NCBI RefSeq assembly: GCF_002160015.1 | Contig: NZ_NFJT01000005.1 | Location: 62,001 to 126,000, forward strand | Direction of reading: 5' to 3' | From: Anaerofilum sp. An201 | GTDB taxonomy: Bacteria; Bacillota; Clostridia; Oscillospirales; Ruminococcaceae | Length of the DNA: 64,000 nucleotides | Part shown: piece by piece, positions 16,374-24,919 of the stretch | Layout: each line of letters begins with the position of its first letter | Position numbering within the stretch: position 1 is the first letter of the stretch | Notes under the pieces: model-generated | The model's input: only the letters and a program-made list of their open reading frames with translations | What the model was told of the DNA's origin: nothing | The model's database searches: none | Translations under genes and position numbers: made by a program

Positions 16374-17906
16374 TCAACTTCCCTGCTCCTCTTTCCAGGC
16401 CCGGATCACCTCCAGCATCTCGTCGCCGTAGCGGCGGGCCTTTGCCTCGCCCACGCCGCTGACCTGCAGAAGAGCGGCGCGGTCGGCGGGGGCCTGGATG
16501 CACATCTGGCGCAGCGTGGCGTCGGTGAACACCACAAAGGCCGGCACGCCCTGCCGCCGGGCCAGCTCGGCGCGCTTTTTCTTCAGCCGCTCGAACAGGC
16601 CGGAATCCATCGGGCCTTCGGCCAGCGGCTTTGCCTGCCGGCGCACGGCGGCCCCGCCGAAGTTCACCGCCTCGCCGGCCGCGCTCCCCTCGCCCAGGCA
16701 CACGCTGCAATTGCCGCACTGCGGCGCACAGGGCTGGCCGAAATATCGCATCAGCTCGGCGCGCAGGCAGCGGCGGCTGTTGCAGTAGAAGGTCATCCGG
16801 CGCAGCCGCTCCTCCGCCCGCTGCTTGAGCACCGGGTCGGGCGGCGGGGCGTCGTCGGCGCTCTCCGCCCCCTTGTCGATCAGGAACTGCGCCGTGCGCA
16901 CGTCCTGCCCGCTGTACAGCAGCACGCACTGGCCCGGCTCGCCGTCGCGTCCGGCGCGGCCCGCCTCCTGGTAGTAGCTTTCCAGGTCCAGCGGCATATT
17001 GTAGTGGATGACGAACCGCACGTCCGACTTGTCGATGCCCATGCCGAAGGCGTTGGTCGCCACCATCACCCGCACCCGGTCGAACAGGAAATCCTCCTGC
17101 GCGGCGCGGCGGGCGTCGTCCTCCATGCCGGCGTGGTACTTCGCCGCCGAAATGCCCTTGCGCTCCAGCAGCTCGCACACCGCGTCCACCGCCTTGCGGG
17201 TCATGCAGTAGACGATGCCGCTCTGCCCGTCGAATTCCTCCAGCAGGCGCAGCAGCGCGGCGTTTCTGTTCTGCGGGCGGATCACACGGAATCGCAGATT
17301 GGGCCGGTCGAAACCGGTCATCTCGATGTGCGGGTCGTCCAGCTGCAGAAGGGCCGCGATGTCCTGCCGCACGGCGGGGGTGGCGGTGGCGGTGAAGGCG
17401 GCCACCGGCGGGCGGGTGGGCAGACCGGCGATGAACGGCGCGATCTGGAGATAGCCGGGGCGGAAATCCTGCCCCCACTGGGACACGCAGTGCGCCTCGT
17501 CCACCGCCACCAGCGACACCTCCAGCCCCGCCAGCGCGGCCTGGAACCGGGGCGTCAGCAGCCGCTCGGGCGCCACATAGATGATCTTGTATTTTCCCGC
17601 CGCCATGTTGGCGGTGGCCTTTGCATACTGGCCGGGGGTGAGGGAAGAATTCAGAAAGGCGGCCGCCACCCCCTGCTGCACCAGCGCCATCACCTGATCC
17701 CGCATCAGCGAGATGAGGGGCGACACCACCAGCGTGATGCCCGGCAGACAGAGGGCCGGCAGCTGGTAGCACAGCGATTTGCCCGCGCCGGTGGGCATCA
17801 CCGCCAGCACGTCCCGCCCGGACAGGATGGCGTCCACCACCGGCTGTTGGCCGGGACGCAGAGTGTTGTATCCAAATACAGTTTGCAAGACCTCGCTGGG
17901 CTGCAT
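16374..17906 (-). CDS. recQ: ATP-dependent DNA helicase RecQ, short form
   Basis: 510 residues, shorter than the roughly 590-610 of typical RecQ. MPTGAGKSLCYQLPA is Walker A, VDEAHCVSQWGQDFR the DEAH and aromatic-rich loop, IHYNMPLDLESYYQEAGRAG helicase motifs V-VI. A Zn-binding segment follows (FYCNSRRCLR...CGNCSVC). The winged-helix part of the RQC region seems missing: the chain passes within about 30 residues to a C-terminal HRDC domain (about 430-510). RecQ unwinds DNA 3'-5' in recombination and fork repair. It is read leftward before the aminotransferase. Confidence 0.95.
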   Translation of the reverse strand: MQPSEVLQTVFGYNTLRPGQQPVVDAILSGRDVLAVMPTGAGKSLCYQLPALCLPGITLVVSPLISLMRDQVMALVQQGVAAAFLNSSLTPGQYAKATANMAAGKYKIIYVAPERLLTPRFQAALAGLEVSLVAVDEAHCVSQWGQDFRPGYLQIAPFIAGLPTRPPVAAFTATATPAVRQDIAALLQLDDPHIEMTGFDRPNLRFRVIRPQNRNAALLRLLEEFDGQSGIVYCMTRKAVDAVCELLERKGISAAKYHAGMEDDARRAAQEDFLFDRVRVMVATNAFGMGIDKSDVRFVIHYNMPLDLESYYQEAGRAGRDGEPGQCVLLYSGQDVRTAQFLIDKGAESADDAPPPDPVLKQRAEERLRRMTFYCNSRRCLRAELMRYFGQPCAPQCGNCSVCLGEGSAAGEAVNFGGAAVRRQAKPLAEGPMDSGLFERLKKKRAELARRQGVPAFVVFTDATLRQMCIQAPADRAALLQVSGVGEAKARRYGDEMLEVIRAWKEEQGS

Positions 17907-17992
17907 CGGTATCGCCGCCTTTGCTGGGATTTTCTTATCAGTATAGCACGAACGGCGGCGTTTTCATAGGGGCGGATTGGCCATGCTTTGGA

Positions 17993-18021
17993 TTGTGCTG
18001 CGGCGGATTTTGTCGTATAAT
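17993..18021 (+). promoter_or_regulatory. Promoter of the phospholipase C-like gene
   Basis: TTGTGC (17993-17998), 17-bp spacer, TATAAT (18016-18021), 33 bp before the ATG. Confidence 0.7.
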
Positions 18022-18053
18022 GGAAAAAATTCTGCAAAACAGGTCGTGATACA

Positions 18054-18920
18054 ATGCCCGAAGCCTACACCCACATCCGAACCGGACGCCGCGCGCTTGC
18101 GGCCGCCGGGATACAGGCCGCCTGCCCCGCCGCCTTTGCGCTGGGCTGCCAGGGACCGGATCTTCTGTTCGCCTATCTCCTTCCCGCCCCCAAACTGCCC
18201 GCGCTGGGAAACCGGATGCACGCCGAACACACCGGCGCGTTTCTGCGCGCGCTGGTGCGTCTGGCCAAAGGGCCGGCCCAGACAAGCTATGCGATGGGCT
18301 TTTTGTGCCACTACGGCACCGACACGGTGCTGCACCCGTATGTGGGAGCGCTCACCGCACCGGGCGCCGTCTACGGCATGGAGGGCGGACACGGCTATTT
18401 TGAGGCCGCGCTGGACAGCCGCCTGCACGCCGCCGACACCGGCAGCGCCGCCGTTCCCGCCGCCCACAGCTGCCCGCCCGTTCCGGGGCTGGAGATGCGG
18501 GCCATCGCCCGGCTGCTGGCCCAGGCGATCGAAGAAGCCTACGGTGAGCGGTGCGCGCCGGTCTGCTTTGTGCGGGCCTACCGCCACACCCGGCTGGTGC
18601 GGGCGCTGTTCTGTTCGCGCCGGGGCGTGAAGAAGGCCATTTTCTCCCTGGCCGAACGGGCGGGACTGGCCAAAACGGGCTATCTGACCGGCCATGTGAC
18701 CCCCGCAAAGCTGGCCGATCCGCTGCCCGAGGTCTGGGCCCACACGGTGACCGGCGAGGTGTTCCGCAAGGACGTGGACACGCTGCTGGAAGAAGCCGAG
18801 GCAAACTGTGTGCGGCTGGTGCGGGCCTACCGCGAATTTGCCGCCGGGGCCCTGCCTGCCGACCGGCTGCACGCCGCCATCGGGAGCCTGAGCTACGAGA
18901 CGGGTCTCGCGGTGGAATGA
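18054..18920 (+). CDS. Zinc-dependent phospholipase C family protein
   Basis: 288 residues. The N-terminus MPEAYTHIRTGRRAL and the scattered His/Asp pattern (LGCQGPDLLFAY, MHAEHTGAF, GFLCHYGTDTVLHPYV) match PF00882, whose zinc ligands are these His and Asp residues. Characterised relatives hydrolyse phospholipids outside the cell, but this protein has no signal peptide, like many Firmicute members of unknown substrate. It is a single gene between its own promoter and a terminator, diverging from recQ. The ribosome site is weak (AGGTCG). Confidence 0.82.
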   Translation: MPEAYTHIRTGRRALAAAGIQAACPAAFALGCQGPDLLFAYLLPAPKLPALGNRMHAEHTGAFLRALVRLAKGPAQTSYAMGFLCHYGTDTVLHPYVGALTAPGAVYGMEGGHGYFEAALDSRLHAADTGSAAVPAAHSCPPVPGLEMRAIARLLAQAIEEAYGERCAPVCFVRAYRHTRLVRALFCSRRGVKKAIFSLAERAGLAKTGYLTGHVTPAKLADPLPEVWAHTVTGEVFRKDVDTLLEEAEANCVRLVRAYREFAAGALPADRLHAAIGSLSYETGLAVE

Positions 18921-18936
18921 TCTTCTTATAGTAAAA

Positions 18937-18972
18937 GACCGGATCTGCCGCGGCAGATCCGGTCAGTTTTTT
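18937..18972 (+). terminator. Terminator after phospholipase C-like gene
   Basis: GACCGGATCTGCCG (18937-18950) pairs with CGGCAGATCCGGTC (18951-18964), followed by AG and six T. Confidence 0.9.
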
Positions 18973-19002
18973 GGGGAAATGTTTTTACAGGGGTTTGTGC
19001 GC

Positions 19003-19047
19003 GGCGGAGGCTTCCCCCCAGGGGGAAGCCTTGGGAGAAAACCGCCG
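19003..19047. repeat. Partial copy of the intergenic structured repeat (copy B)
   Basis: GGCTTCCCCCCAGGGGGAAGCC forms the second-module hairpin of the repeat family; only this part remains, just after the terminator and before the glycosyltransferase operon end. Confidence 0.55.
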
Positions 19048-19070
19048 GTGCTGCGCCCGCTCAAACACCT

Positions 19071-21242
19071 TCACCGCCCGCTCAGCTGCTGCACCAGGGC
19101 GGCCAGCTGGCGGCGGCCGCTCCGGTGATCCTCCAGCAGGGCGGCCAGCACCCGCTGGTTCTCCCGCGCCATCTGTGCGCGCACCGGCTCCTCGGGCAGA
19201 TCCCCCGCCAGATAGTCCTCGTCGGTGATGTACCGCATCCCGCGGGCGGCAAAGTCGCCGATGTGCGGGGTGTGCAGGATGGGCAGGATGCCGTATTGCA
19301 GGTACTCCACCAGCTTGGTGGGACAGGCCACCCTGTTCACCGTGATGTCGTCCCGCAGCACAAAGCCGTAGTGTGCGGTGCGGTACTCGGCGGGCAGCTC
19401 GGCCGGCGCCTTGCAGTCCAGCACCAGCGACGTCGGCAGGGGGCGCTCCCCCCACAGCGCCACAAAGGCGTCCGGGTCGGGCAGGAACATCTTATACACC
19501 GCGTCCTCCGGGCGGGCGGCCATCAGCTCCTGCATCCGGTCCACCTTCTGCCACGGCTGGACGCCGCCCGCATACAGCACCACCGGCCTGCCCTGCTCCA
19601 GCGGCTTTTCGGCGGCCGGCGCGCTGGCCGACACGTCCTCGTTGAAGATGGGCATGCACACCAGCTGCGCTTTCAGGTGCGGATAGCGGGATCGCAGATG
19701 GTCGATGGTGGCATGGTTCACCGCCACGATCACATCCGCCGCCGCGGCACATTTCTCCTCCAGCATCCGGGCATAAGCGGCCTCCTCCTGCTGCCCGGCC
19801 AGTGCGAACTCCTCCGGCACCGCGCCGTGCAGGTCGAGGATGTGCACCGCTCCCGGCGCCGCGAAGAGATTGGGCCAGGCGTCCGGCATGGTGCGCCAGC
19901 AGTGGGGCATCAGGCGCAGGATGCTGTGGGTGTAGGTGAGGCCGCAGGCGGCCGCCAGCGCGATCACCTGCTGCCGCTGTTCCGGCACGGCCGGGTCGTA
20001 CTGCACATAGGCGCGTTTGTCGTCGGCCTGCAGGATGCGCAGCACCTCGGGCAGGTGCACCAGCGGCTCGTAGAGGTATACTTTGTAGCAGTCGCCCAGG
20101 ACGTCCTCGTCCACCGCCTTGACCCGGCGGATGTAGCCGTCCTCCTGCGAGAAGGTGGGGTCGCTGAACAGCGGCGCCAGAATGGCCACCACCCGCTGTC
20201 CGGCGGCGCGGCGGCGGGCGATGTCGGCCAGCAGCTGCTCGTACCCCGGCGGGCGGCGCAGACGGCGGCGGAACAGAATCTGCCGCAGCGGCGGACGTCC
20301 CGCCAGCGACCGGCGCACCTTTTTGCCCAGCTGGGACACCAGCAGACGCGCGGGCACTTCGGGATAGATGCCGTCCTCCCTTTCCCAGTCGGCGCGCACG
20401 GCGGCGGCGGACAGACGGTCGGCGGTGTCGGCGGCGGCGGCGAGGGCGTTTTGGCACAGCTCGTCCCAGCGCGCATCGGGGGTGTTCTCCATCCACTGCA
20501 TGTCCATCGCCAGGCTGCGCAGCGCCTCGCCCGCCCGGGGCTGCCACGGCCCGTACCGGGCGGCAAAGGCGCGGCGGGCGCGGTGCAGGCGGAACTGCTG
20601 TTCGTCCAGCGGCACAAAGCCGGGCTGCGGCGGCCAGCGGTGCAGATAGCAGCCGCGCACGCAGACCGGGTTTGCCGCGGCCAGGCGGCGGCCCAGATCG
20701 GCGGAGGCGATGGCTTCTTCCTCCAGCAGGCCGTCCGGCAAAGCATCCAGATACTCTCTGCGCACCAGCAGGCAGGCCGGGGACGCCGCGCCGACCGGCA
20801 CCGGCGGCTGTGCGCCGAACCACGCCCTGCGCCGGGCCGCAAAGGCGGCCGCCTTGCGGGCGGAAAAGCGGTTGGTGCGCAGGAACAGGTCGCACGGCAC
20901 CTGCTGCACGGTGGGGGCGCGGTTAAAGACCGGCGCCGCCGCGCCGGCGCCCGCGGCCAGCAGGGTGTCGAGCCAGTCGTCGAACACCAGCACATCGCCC
21001 CCCAGCAGGCAGACGGCGGCGGCCTTTTCATCCGCGCGGGCGGCGGCCAGTGCGTCGGCCAGCGCGGGCAGCAGGCTGGCGCGCCCGGCCAGCGGCAGGG
21101 GGATCTGCGCGTTCGGCGCGCCGGTGACAATCAGCTTCCAATCGGCGGTGCAGCGCGCATTCTGCAGGCCGTACAAGGCCAGCTCCCGCTGTGCGGGCGG
21201 CACGTTCCCGTCCAGTATGATCAGCACATACACCGCACTCAT
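19071..21242 (-). CDS. Large glycosyltransferase with GT4-like C-terminal half
   Basis: 723 residues from the ATG at 21242 (MSAVYVLIIL), whose AAGGAG lies inside the end of the upstream gene; the two overlap by ATGA. The first 330 residues resemble a GT-A (family 2) glycosyltransferase, with CLLGGDVLVFDDW in the nucleotide-sugar position and LVRREYLDALPDGL. The C-terminal half (about 400-723) looks like a GT-B enzyme, with VVLYAGGVQPWQKVDRM and TKLVEYLQYGILPIL. It is thus a probable two-domain transferase for a surface glycan. It is last in a three-gene glycosyltransferase operon. The donor and acceptor sugars are unknown. Confidence 0.75.
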   Translation of the reverse strand: MSAVYVLIILDGNVPPAQRELALYGLQNARCTADWKLIVTGAPNAQIPLPLAGRASLLPALADALAAARADEKAAAVCLLGGDVLVFDDWLDTLLAAGAGAAAPVFNRAPTVQQVPCDLFLRTNRFSARKAAAFAARRRAWFGAQPPVPVGAASPACLLVRREYLDALPDGLLEEEAIASADLGRRLAAANPVCVRGCYLHRWPPQPGFVPLDEQQFRLHRARRAFAARYGPWQPRAGEALRSLAMDMQWMENTPDARWDELCQNALAAAADTADRLSAAAVRADWEREDGIYPEVPARLLVSQLGKKVRRSLAGRPPLRQILFRRRLRRPPGYEQLLADIARRRAAGQRVVAILAPLFSDPTFSQEDGYIRRVKAVDEDVLGDCYKVYLYEPLVHLPEVLRILQADDKRAYVQYDPAVPEQRQQVIALAAACGLTYTHSILRLMPHCWRTMPDAWPNLFAAPGAVHILDLHGAVPEEFALAGQQEEAAYARMLEEKCAAAADVIVAVNHATIDHLRSRYPHLKAQLVCMPIFNEDVSASAPAAEKPLEQGRPVVLYAGGVQPWQKVDRMQELMAARPEDAVYKMFLPDPDAFVALWGERPLPTSLVLDCKAPAELPAEYRTAHYGFVLRDDITVNRVACPTKLVEYLQYGILPILHTPHIGDFAARGMRYITDEDYLAGDLPEEPVRAQMARENQRVLAALLEDHRSGRRQLAALVQQLSGR

Positions 21243-22444
21243 CTCCTTTCCATCAGGGCCAGATAGGCCGTGCACATCGCCCCGCACCCAAACGCCGCCG
21301 CGTTCCGGGCGGCGGTGCGGGCGGCGGCTTTCATGGCGGGCAGATCGGCGGCGGCGGCGCAGATGGCATCGGCCAGCGCGTCGGCGTTGGGGGCGTTTTC
21401 CTCGCCGGACAGCTGCCGCGCCAGCCGGTCGGTGAGCTGCACCGGGTCGGGCACGGCGGCGGGCGCCACGATGCAGGCCCCGGGGGCGGCGGCTTCGGCT
21501 TCGCGGGCATTGCCCACGTCGGTGAGCACCATCGGCAGGCCGCTGCACAGCGCCTCCAGCACCGCGTTGCTGCACCCCTCCTGCAGGGTGGGCAGCAGGA
21601 AGAGGTCCGGGATGGTGCGCAGGAACTCGCCCATCTGGGTGTGGTTCAGATAGGGCACCTGGATGACGCTGCCGGCGGCGGGAGAGGCTTGCAGATGGCG
21701 GCAGAATTCTTTGTAGTATTCCGGATCGCCCACATTGCCCACCAGCAGCAGCTTTGCCTGGGGCAGGCGGGCTTGCAGCCGCCGCATCACCCCCAGCATC
21801 CCGATCTGGTGCTTGACCGGATGGAAGGAGGCCACCATCGCCAGCGCGATGTCCCCCTCTTTCAGGCCCAGGCTCCCGCGGTTGAAGGGGAGGCTGGCCG
21901 GGCGGAACAGCTCGTCCAGCTGCACGCCGTTGTTGATGACCTCCACCCGCTCTTTGGGCAGGCCGGTGCGCGCGCAGAAATAGTCCCGCACAAACCCCGA
22001 CACCGCCACCAGCCGATGGGCGCTCTGCAGCTTGGCGGCGTAGGCGGCCATCTCGGCGTCGTTTTTCCAGGTGTAGATGTTGTGGATGGTGTACAGGATG
22101 CGAAAGCCGATCAGCCGCGCGCCCTTCATCAGGAAGGTGTTGTAGTGGTAGTGCAGGGTGTTGATGTTTTTTTCGCGGCAGAACGCCAGGAATTTGCGCT
22201 CGTCGCGGTCAAAGACGAACAGGTGTTCGGCGGGCATCTGGCGCGCCATCGGGCCGAGGATATTCTCCTCCACCAGCAGATACGCCTCGTATCCGGCGGC
22301 GCGGTAGCCGCGGTAGAGGTTCAGCACCACCTGCTCCAGGCCCCCCTTGTCGAAGCTGGACACCACCAGCCCGATCACCGGGCGCTTTGGGGCAGACAGG
22401 CGGAAGCGGGCCGCATAGGCCGCCTTGCGAAACTTCTGGATCAT
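21239..22444 (-). CDS. Glycosyltransferase family 4
   Basis: 401 residues from the ATG at 22444 (MIQKFRKAAY), 7 nt after AAGGAG. VSSFDKGGLEQVVLNLYRGY is the glycine-rich N-terminal motif of GT4 enzymes; FLLPTLQEGCSNAVLEALCSGLPMV (about 300-325) is the EX7E-type motif that binds the donor sugar nucleotide. It overlaps both neighbours by 4 bp (ATGA), so the three proteins are probably made together. Likely role: adding a hexose or similar sugar to a capsule, exopolysaccharide or wall glycan at the cytosolic membrane face. Confidence 0.9.
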   Translation of the reverse strand: MIQKFRKAAYAARFRLSAPKRPVIGLVVSSFDKGGLEQVVLNLYRGYRAAGYEAYLLVEENILGPMARQMPAEHLFVFDRDERKFLAFCREKNINTLHYHYNTFLMKGARLIGFRILYTIHNIYTWKNDAEMAAYAAKLQSAHRLVAVSGFVRDYFCARTGLPKERVEVINNGVQLDELFRPASLPFNRGSLGLKEGDIALAMVASFHPVKHQIGMLGVMRRLQARLPQAKLLLVGNVGDPEYYKEFCRHLQASPAAGSVIQVPYLNHTQMGEFLRTIPDLFLLPTLQEGCSNAVLEALCSGLPMVLTDVGNAREAEAAAPGACIVAPAAVPDPVQLTDRLARQLSGEENAPNADALADAICAAAADLPAMKAAARTAARNAAAFGCGAMCTAYLALMERR

Positions 22445-24111
22445 GTTTCTTCTCCTTGTGTCAGGCCGATGCCGCGCAGATACTCGCCCAGCTGCCCCGC
22501 GTTGTACAGGTGCGCCACGTCCCCCATCAGGGCCAGATAGCACCGGCGCAGCTCGGCGGGCGTCATCTCGAACCGCAGGCTGTCGTCCTCGAAGATCTTT
22601 TCATAGTCGGGCCGGTAGGCGGCCAGCCGCCTGGCGGTGGCTTCGGCGTCGGCCGGTACCACGAACACCGAGGTGGCGCGGGCGACGTCCACCTGCCCCG
22701 GATGGGCCACATGGGCCGCCTGCAAAAATTTCAGCCACATATACCAGTCCTCGCCGCCCTGCAGCTGCTCGTGCAGGCCGCCCAGCCGCTCGAACAGGCT
22801 GCGGCGGAACAGCACCGTCTGGATGGGCGAGGGGCACTGGTGGCAGAACAGCAGCCGGTCGATGCGGCTGTGAGCCAGGTGCGCGATGCGCCCCGGCGCG
22901 AGGCGGTAGGGGTCCTGCGAGAGCGGCTGGGTGGCCCACTCCATCGCGGTGCCGAAAAGGAGGTCTGCCCCGGGGTGCTGCACCGCCTGGGACACCATCG
23001 CCTCCAGATGGTCGGCGTAGAAGTAGTCGTCCTGGTCGAGGAAATTGCAGTATTCGCCCTTTGCCATCTCCAGCCCGATATTCCCCGCGCGGCCGCGGCC
23101 CACAGGCTGGCCGGTGGCGTGGTAGCGGATGGGGAGGTCGGGGAATTCGGCGGCGATCATCTGCCGGGACGCGGCCGGTCCGTCCTCCACCACCACCACC
23201 TCAAAGCGGCGGTAGGTCTGGTGGCGCAGGCAGGCCAGCGTCTCCCGCAGCATGGCCGGGCGCTGGCAGGTGCGGATCACCACCGACACCAGCGGCCCGG
23301 TGCGCACCGGTTCCAGCGGCTGGCGGGAACGGGAATCGTCGGGGAAGGGCTGCGGCCAGTCGGCCCGCCTGCGCTTGCCGGGATGGCCGAACCGCCAGCC
23401 GAACGCCGCCCAGGCCGGCCCGACCGCCCGGCCGACGGCGCGCAGCAGCGCCGGGCGCACATGGGGAAACGGCTGGGGGTGCAGCAGCTGGCCCAGCATA
23501 TGGAATTTTGCGCGCACGATCCCCCCAAGGCCGCTGTAGCGGCAGGCCAGCAGGAAGCTGCCGGTGACGGCGGTGCAGTAGTCGGCCAGCGGGTCGGCCG
23601 GGAGATCCCAGCGCACCGCGGCGTTTGGGCAATAGTATACCCCGAACCCGTGCAGGGTCAGACGCAGGCCCAGGTCGGCCAGGGCGGCCTGCACCGGCCA
23701 GTTGGCAAAGCCGCCCGCCTTCTGCACGGCGGCGCGGTCGAGAAAGACAGCCCTGCCGTCCGGCCAGGCGGTCTGCAGGGTGACGGGATGGTAGAGCTTG
23801 CCGCTCTCCAGCGGCAGCGTGCGGCAGTCCAGCGCGGCGGCATCGGGATGCGCGGCGGCCTCCCGTTCCAGTACGCTCCAGAGATCGGGCGAAAGCTGTG
23901 TGCCGGCCTGCACCAGCAGCGTCCAGCCGTGTGCGCGGCAGGCCAGCGCCTTGCGTGCCGACGGGTACAGCGCGGCCTTTCCCTGCAGCATGCCGGCCAC
24001 CTCAGCCGAGGCCCCGCAGACGGCCAGGCGCACCCCCGACAGCCCCGCCAGCGTGCGCTGCACGGCCGCCGCGTCGGCGTCCTGTGCCAACAGCGTGATA
24101 TGTGGTTGCAT
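22441..24111 (-). CDS. Glycosyltransferase family 2, two-domain
   Basis: 556 residues from the ATG at 24111 (MQPHITLL), 7 nt after AGGAGGG. Residues 1-200 look like a degenerate GT-A domain (SGKLYHPVTLQTAWPDGRAVFL, AAVQKAGGFANWPV). Residues 275-556 form a clear GT2 domain: PLVSVVIRTCQRPAMLRETL, VVVVEDGPAASRQ and CNFLDQDDYFYADHLEA, where DQDD is the metal/nucleotide-sugar motif, and GGEDWYMWLKFL near the acceptor site. It is first in the glycosyltransferase operon. A DtxR-like operator and a promoter lie 170-220 bp upstream, but a terminator-like hairpin separates them from this gene. Confidence 0.85.
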   Translation of the reverse strand: MQPHITLLAQDADAAAVQRTLAGLSGVRLAVCGASAEVAGMLQGKAALYPSARKALACRAHGWTLLVQAGTQLSPDLWSVLEREAAAHPDAAALDCRTLPLESGKLYHPVTLQTAWPDGRAVFLDRAAVQKAGGFANWPVQAALADLGLRLTLHGFGVYYCPNAAVRWDLPADPLADYCTAVTGSFLLACRYSGLGGIVRAKFHMLGQLLHPQPFPHVRPALLRAVGRAVGPAWAAFGWRFGHPGKRRRADWPQPFPDDSRSRQPLEPVRTGPLVSVVIRTCQRPAMLRETLACLRHQTYRRFEVVVVEDGPAASRQMIAAEFPDLPIRYHATGQPVGRGRAGNIGLEMAKGEYCNFLDQDDYFYADHLEAMVSQAVQHPGADLLFGTAMEWATQPLSQDPYRLAPGRIAHLAHSRIDRLLFCHQCPSPIQTVLFRRSLFERLGGLHEQLQGGEDWYMWLKFLQAAHVAHPGQVDVARATSVFVVPADAEATARRLAAYRPDYEKIFEDDSLRFEMTPAELRRCYLALMGDVAHLYNAGQLGEYLRGIGLTQGEET

Positions 24112-24185
24112 GGTTTTTCCCTCCTGCAAGCAAATGCGTTGCTTTCATTATAGCAAACCCTGCGCCAAAAAGCATCCTCTGCAAA

Positions 24186-24226
24186 CAAAACCGCCGCCCG
24201 GCTTTTTGCCTTGGGCGGCGGTTTTG
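24186..24226 (-). terminator. Terminator-like hairpin between the DtxR-operator promoter and the glycosyltransferase operon
   Basis: CAAAACCGCCGCCC (24186-24199) pairs with GGGCGGCGGTTTTG (24213-24226). Read leftward the stem is followed by TTTTGTTTG, a usable T-run. Confidence 0.75.
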
Positions 24227-24299
24227 CACACACACGGAGAAAAGGACTCTGGGCATTGTTTCAGTGCGATTCCTTTTCAAAGTTAGCCTTAACTAACTT
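24227..24299 (-). ncRNA. Candidate short leftward transcript from a DtxR-type operator promoter
   Basis: The predicted start (about 24299) and terminator (24186-24226) would give an RNA of roughly 75-115 nt. No convincing reading frame is present: the only ATG lies about 15 nt after a poor ribosome site and its frame runs through the terminator. It could be a metal-responsive small RNA, an attenuated leader for the glycosyltransferase operon, or the relic of a deleted iron-uptake gene. Confidence 0.4.
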
Positions 24300-24334
24300 G
24301 ATTCTATTGTAGCGTATTTTCCTCTCTGTGTCAA
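24280..24334 (-). promoter_or_regulatory. Consensus promoter with DtxR-like palindromic operator
   Basis: Minus strand: TTGACA (24329-24334), 17-bp spacer, TACAAT (24306-24311). Right at the predicted start lies AAGTTAG-N6-CTAACTT (24280-24299), a perfect 7-bp inverted repeat resembling DtxR/IdeR boxes (TTAGGTTAGSCTAACCTAA). The DtxR-type gene is transcribed in the other direction 123 bp away. Confidence 0.75.
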
Positions 24335-24373
24335 GGGAGGGGCAAAAGAAAATTTTGGCGGGGCAGGCGGCCC

Positions 24374-24402
24374 TTGTGTGCCGGTGGCGGATATGTTACA
24401 AT
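24374..24402 (+). promoter_or_regulatory. Promoter of the DtxR-type regulator gene
   Basis: TTGTGT (24374-24379), 17-bp spacer, TACAAT (24397-24402). Confidence 0.65.
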
Positions 24403-24456
24403 GGGGGATATATACTATGCGCCCTGTGCCGGGCGCAGCGCAAAGGAGGGACGGGA

Positions 24457-24840
24457 TTGAAACGAAGCGAATCGGCTGAAAATTATCTGGAGACCATCCT
24501 GATGCTGAAGCAGAAAAACGGCGCGGTGCGCTCGATCGACATCGTGCGGCAGATGGCCTTCTCCAAGCCCAGCGTCAGCCATGCGATGGGCCTGCTGCGC
24601 CAGCGCGGCCAGATCACGATGGACAAGGACGGCTGGATCGAGCTGACCGACGAGGGGCGCGCCCTGGCCGAGCGGGTGTATGAACGGCACTGCCTGCTGA
24701 GCGAGTGGCTGGTGAAGCTGGGAGTGTCGCCCGAGGTGGCCGCCGAGGACGCCTGCCGCATGGAGCACGACCTGAGCGACGAGACCTTCCAGAAGCTGAA
24801 GGAGCACATCCAGGCCCACCAGGGGAATCCCGGCGTATGA
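24457..24840 (+). CDS. DtxR/IdeR-family metal-dependent repressor without SH3/FeoA domain
   Basis: 127 residues starting with TTG at 24457, 7 nt after AAAGGAGG. Residues 1-65 form the winged helix (AENYLETILML, SIDIVRQMAFSKPSVSHAM). Residues 66-127 form the dimerisation and metal domain, with ERHCLLSEWL and ACRMEHDLSDE; the Cys-x-x-Glu-His pattern matches the iron-sensing site of DtxR (C102, E105, H106) rather than the Glu of the Mn sensor MntR. The C-terminal SH3/FeoA-like domain of long DtxR proteins is missing, as in MntR-size members. It probably represses iron-uptake genes when Fe(II) is sufficient. A matching palindrome lies 157 bp upstream on a divergent promoter. Confidence 0.9.
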   Translation: MKRSESAENYLETILMLKQKNGAVRSIDIVRQMAFSKPSVSHAMGLLRQRGQITMDKDGWIELTDEGRALAERVYERHCLLSEWLVKLGVSPEVAAEDACRMEHDLSDETFQKLKEHIQAHQGNPGV

Positions 24841-24843
24841 AAA

Positions 24844-24874
24844 ATGCCCGCCGTTTTTCAAGAGCGGCGGGCAT
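24844..24874. terminator. Hairpin overlapping the end of the DtxR-type gene
   Basis: ATGCCCGCCG (24844-24853) pairs with CGGCGGGCAT (24865-24874). Rightward it lacks a T-run, leftward it has five T. Near-identical to the hairpin at 25078-25107. Confidence 0.6.
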
Positions 24875-24919
24875 TCCAAACTGCCGATACAGCCCCCCAA
24901 CTTGCGCAGCGGCAGCGGC

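Noticed and set aside
14739-17969. 1076-codon plus-strand frame across the aminotransferase and recQ genes
   Set aside because: Low-complexity His/Arg/Gln-rich product; the minus strand holds two genes with complete motif sets.
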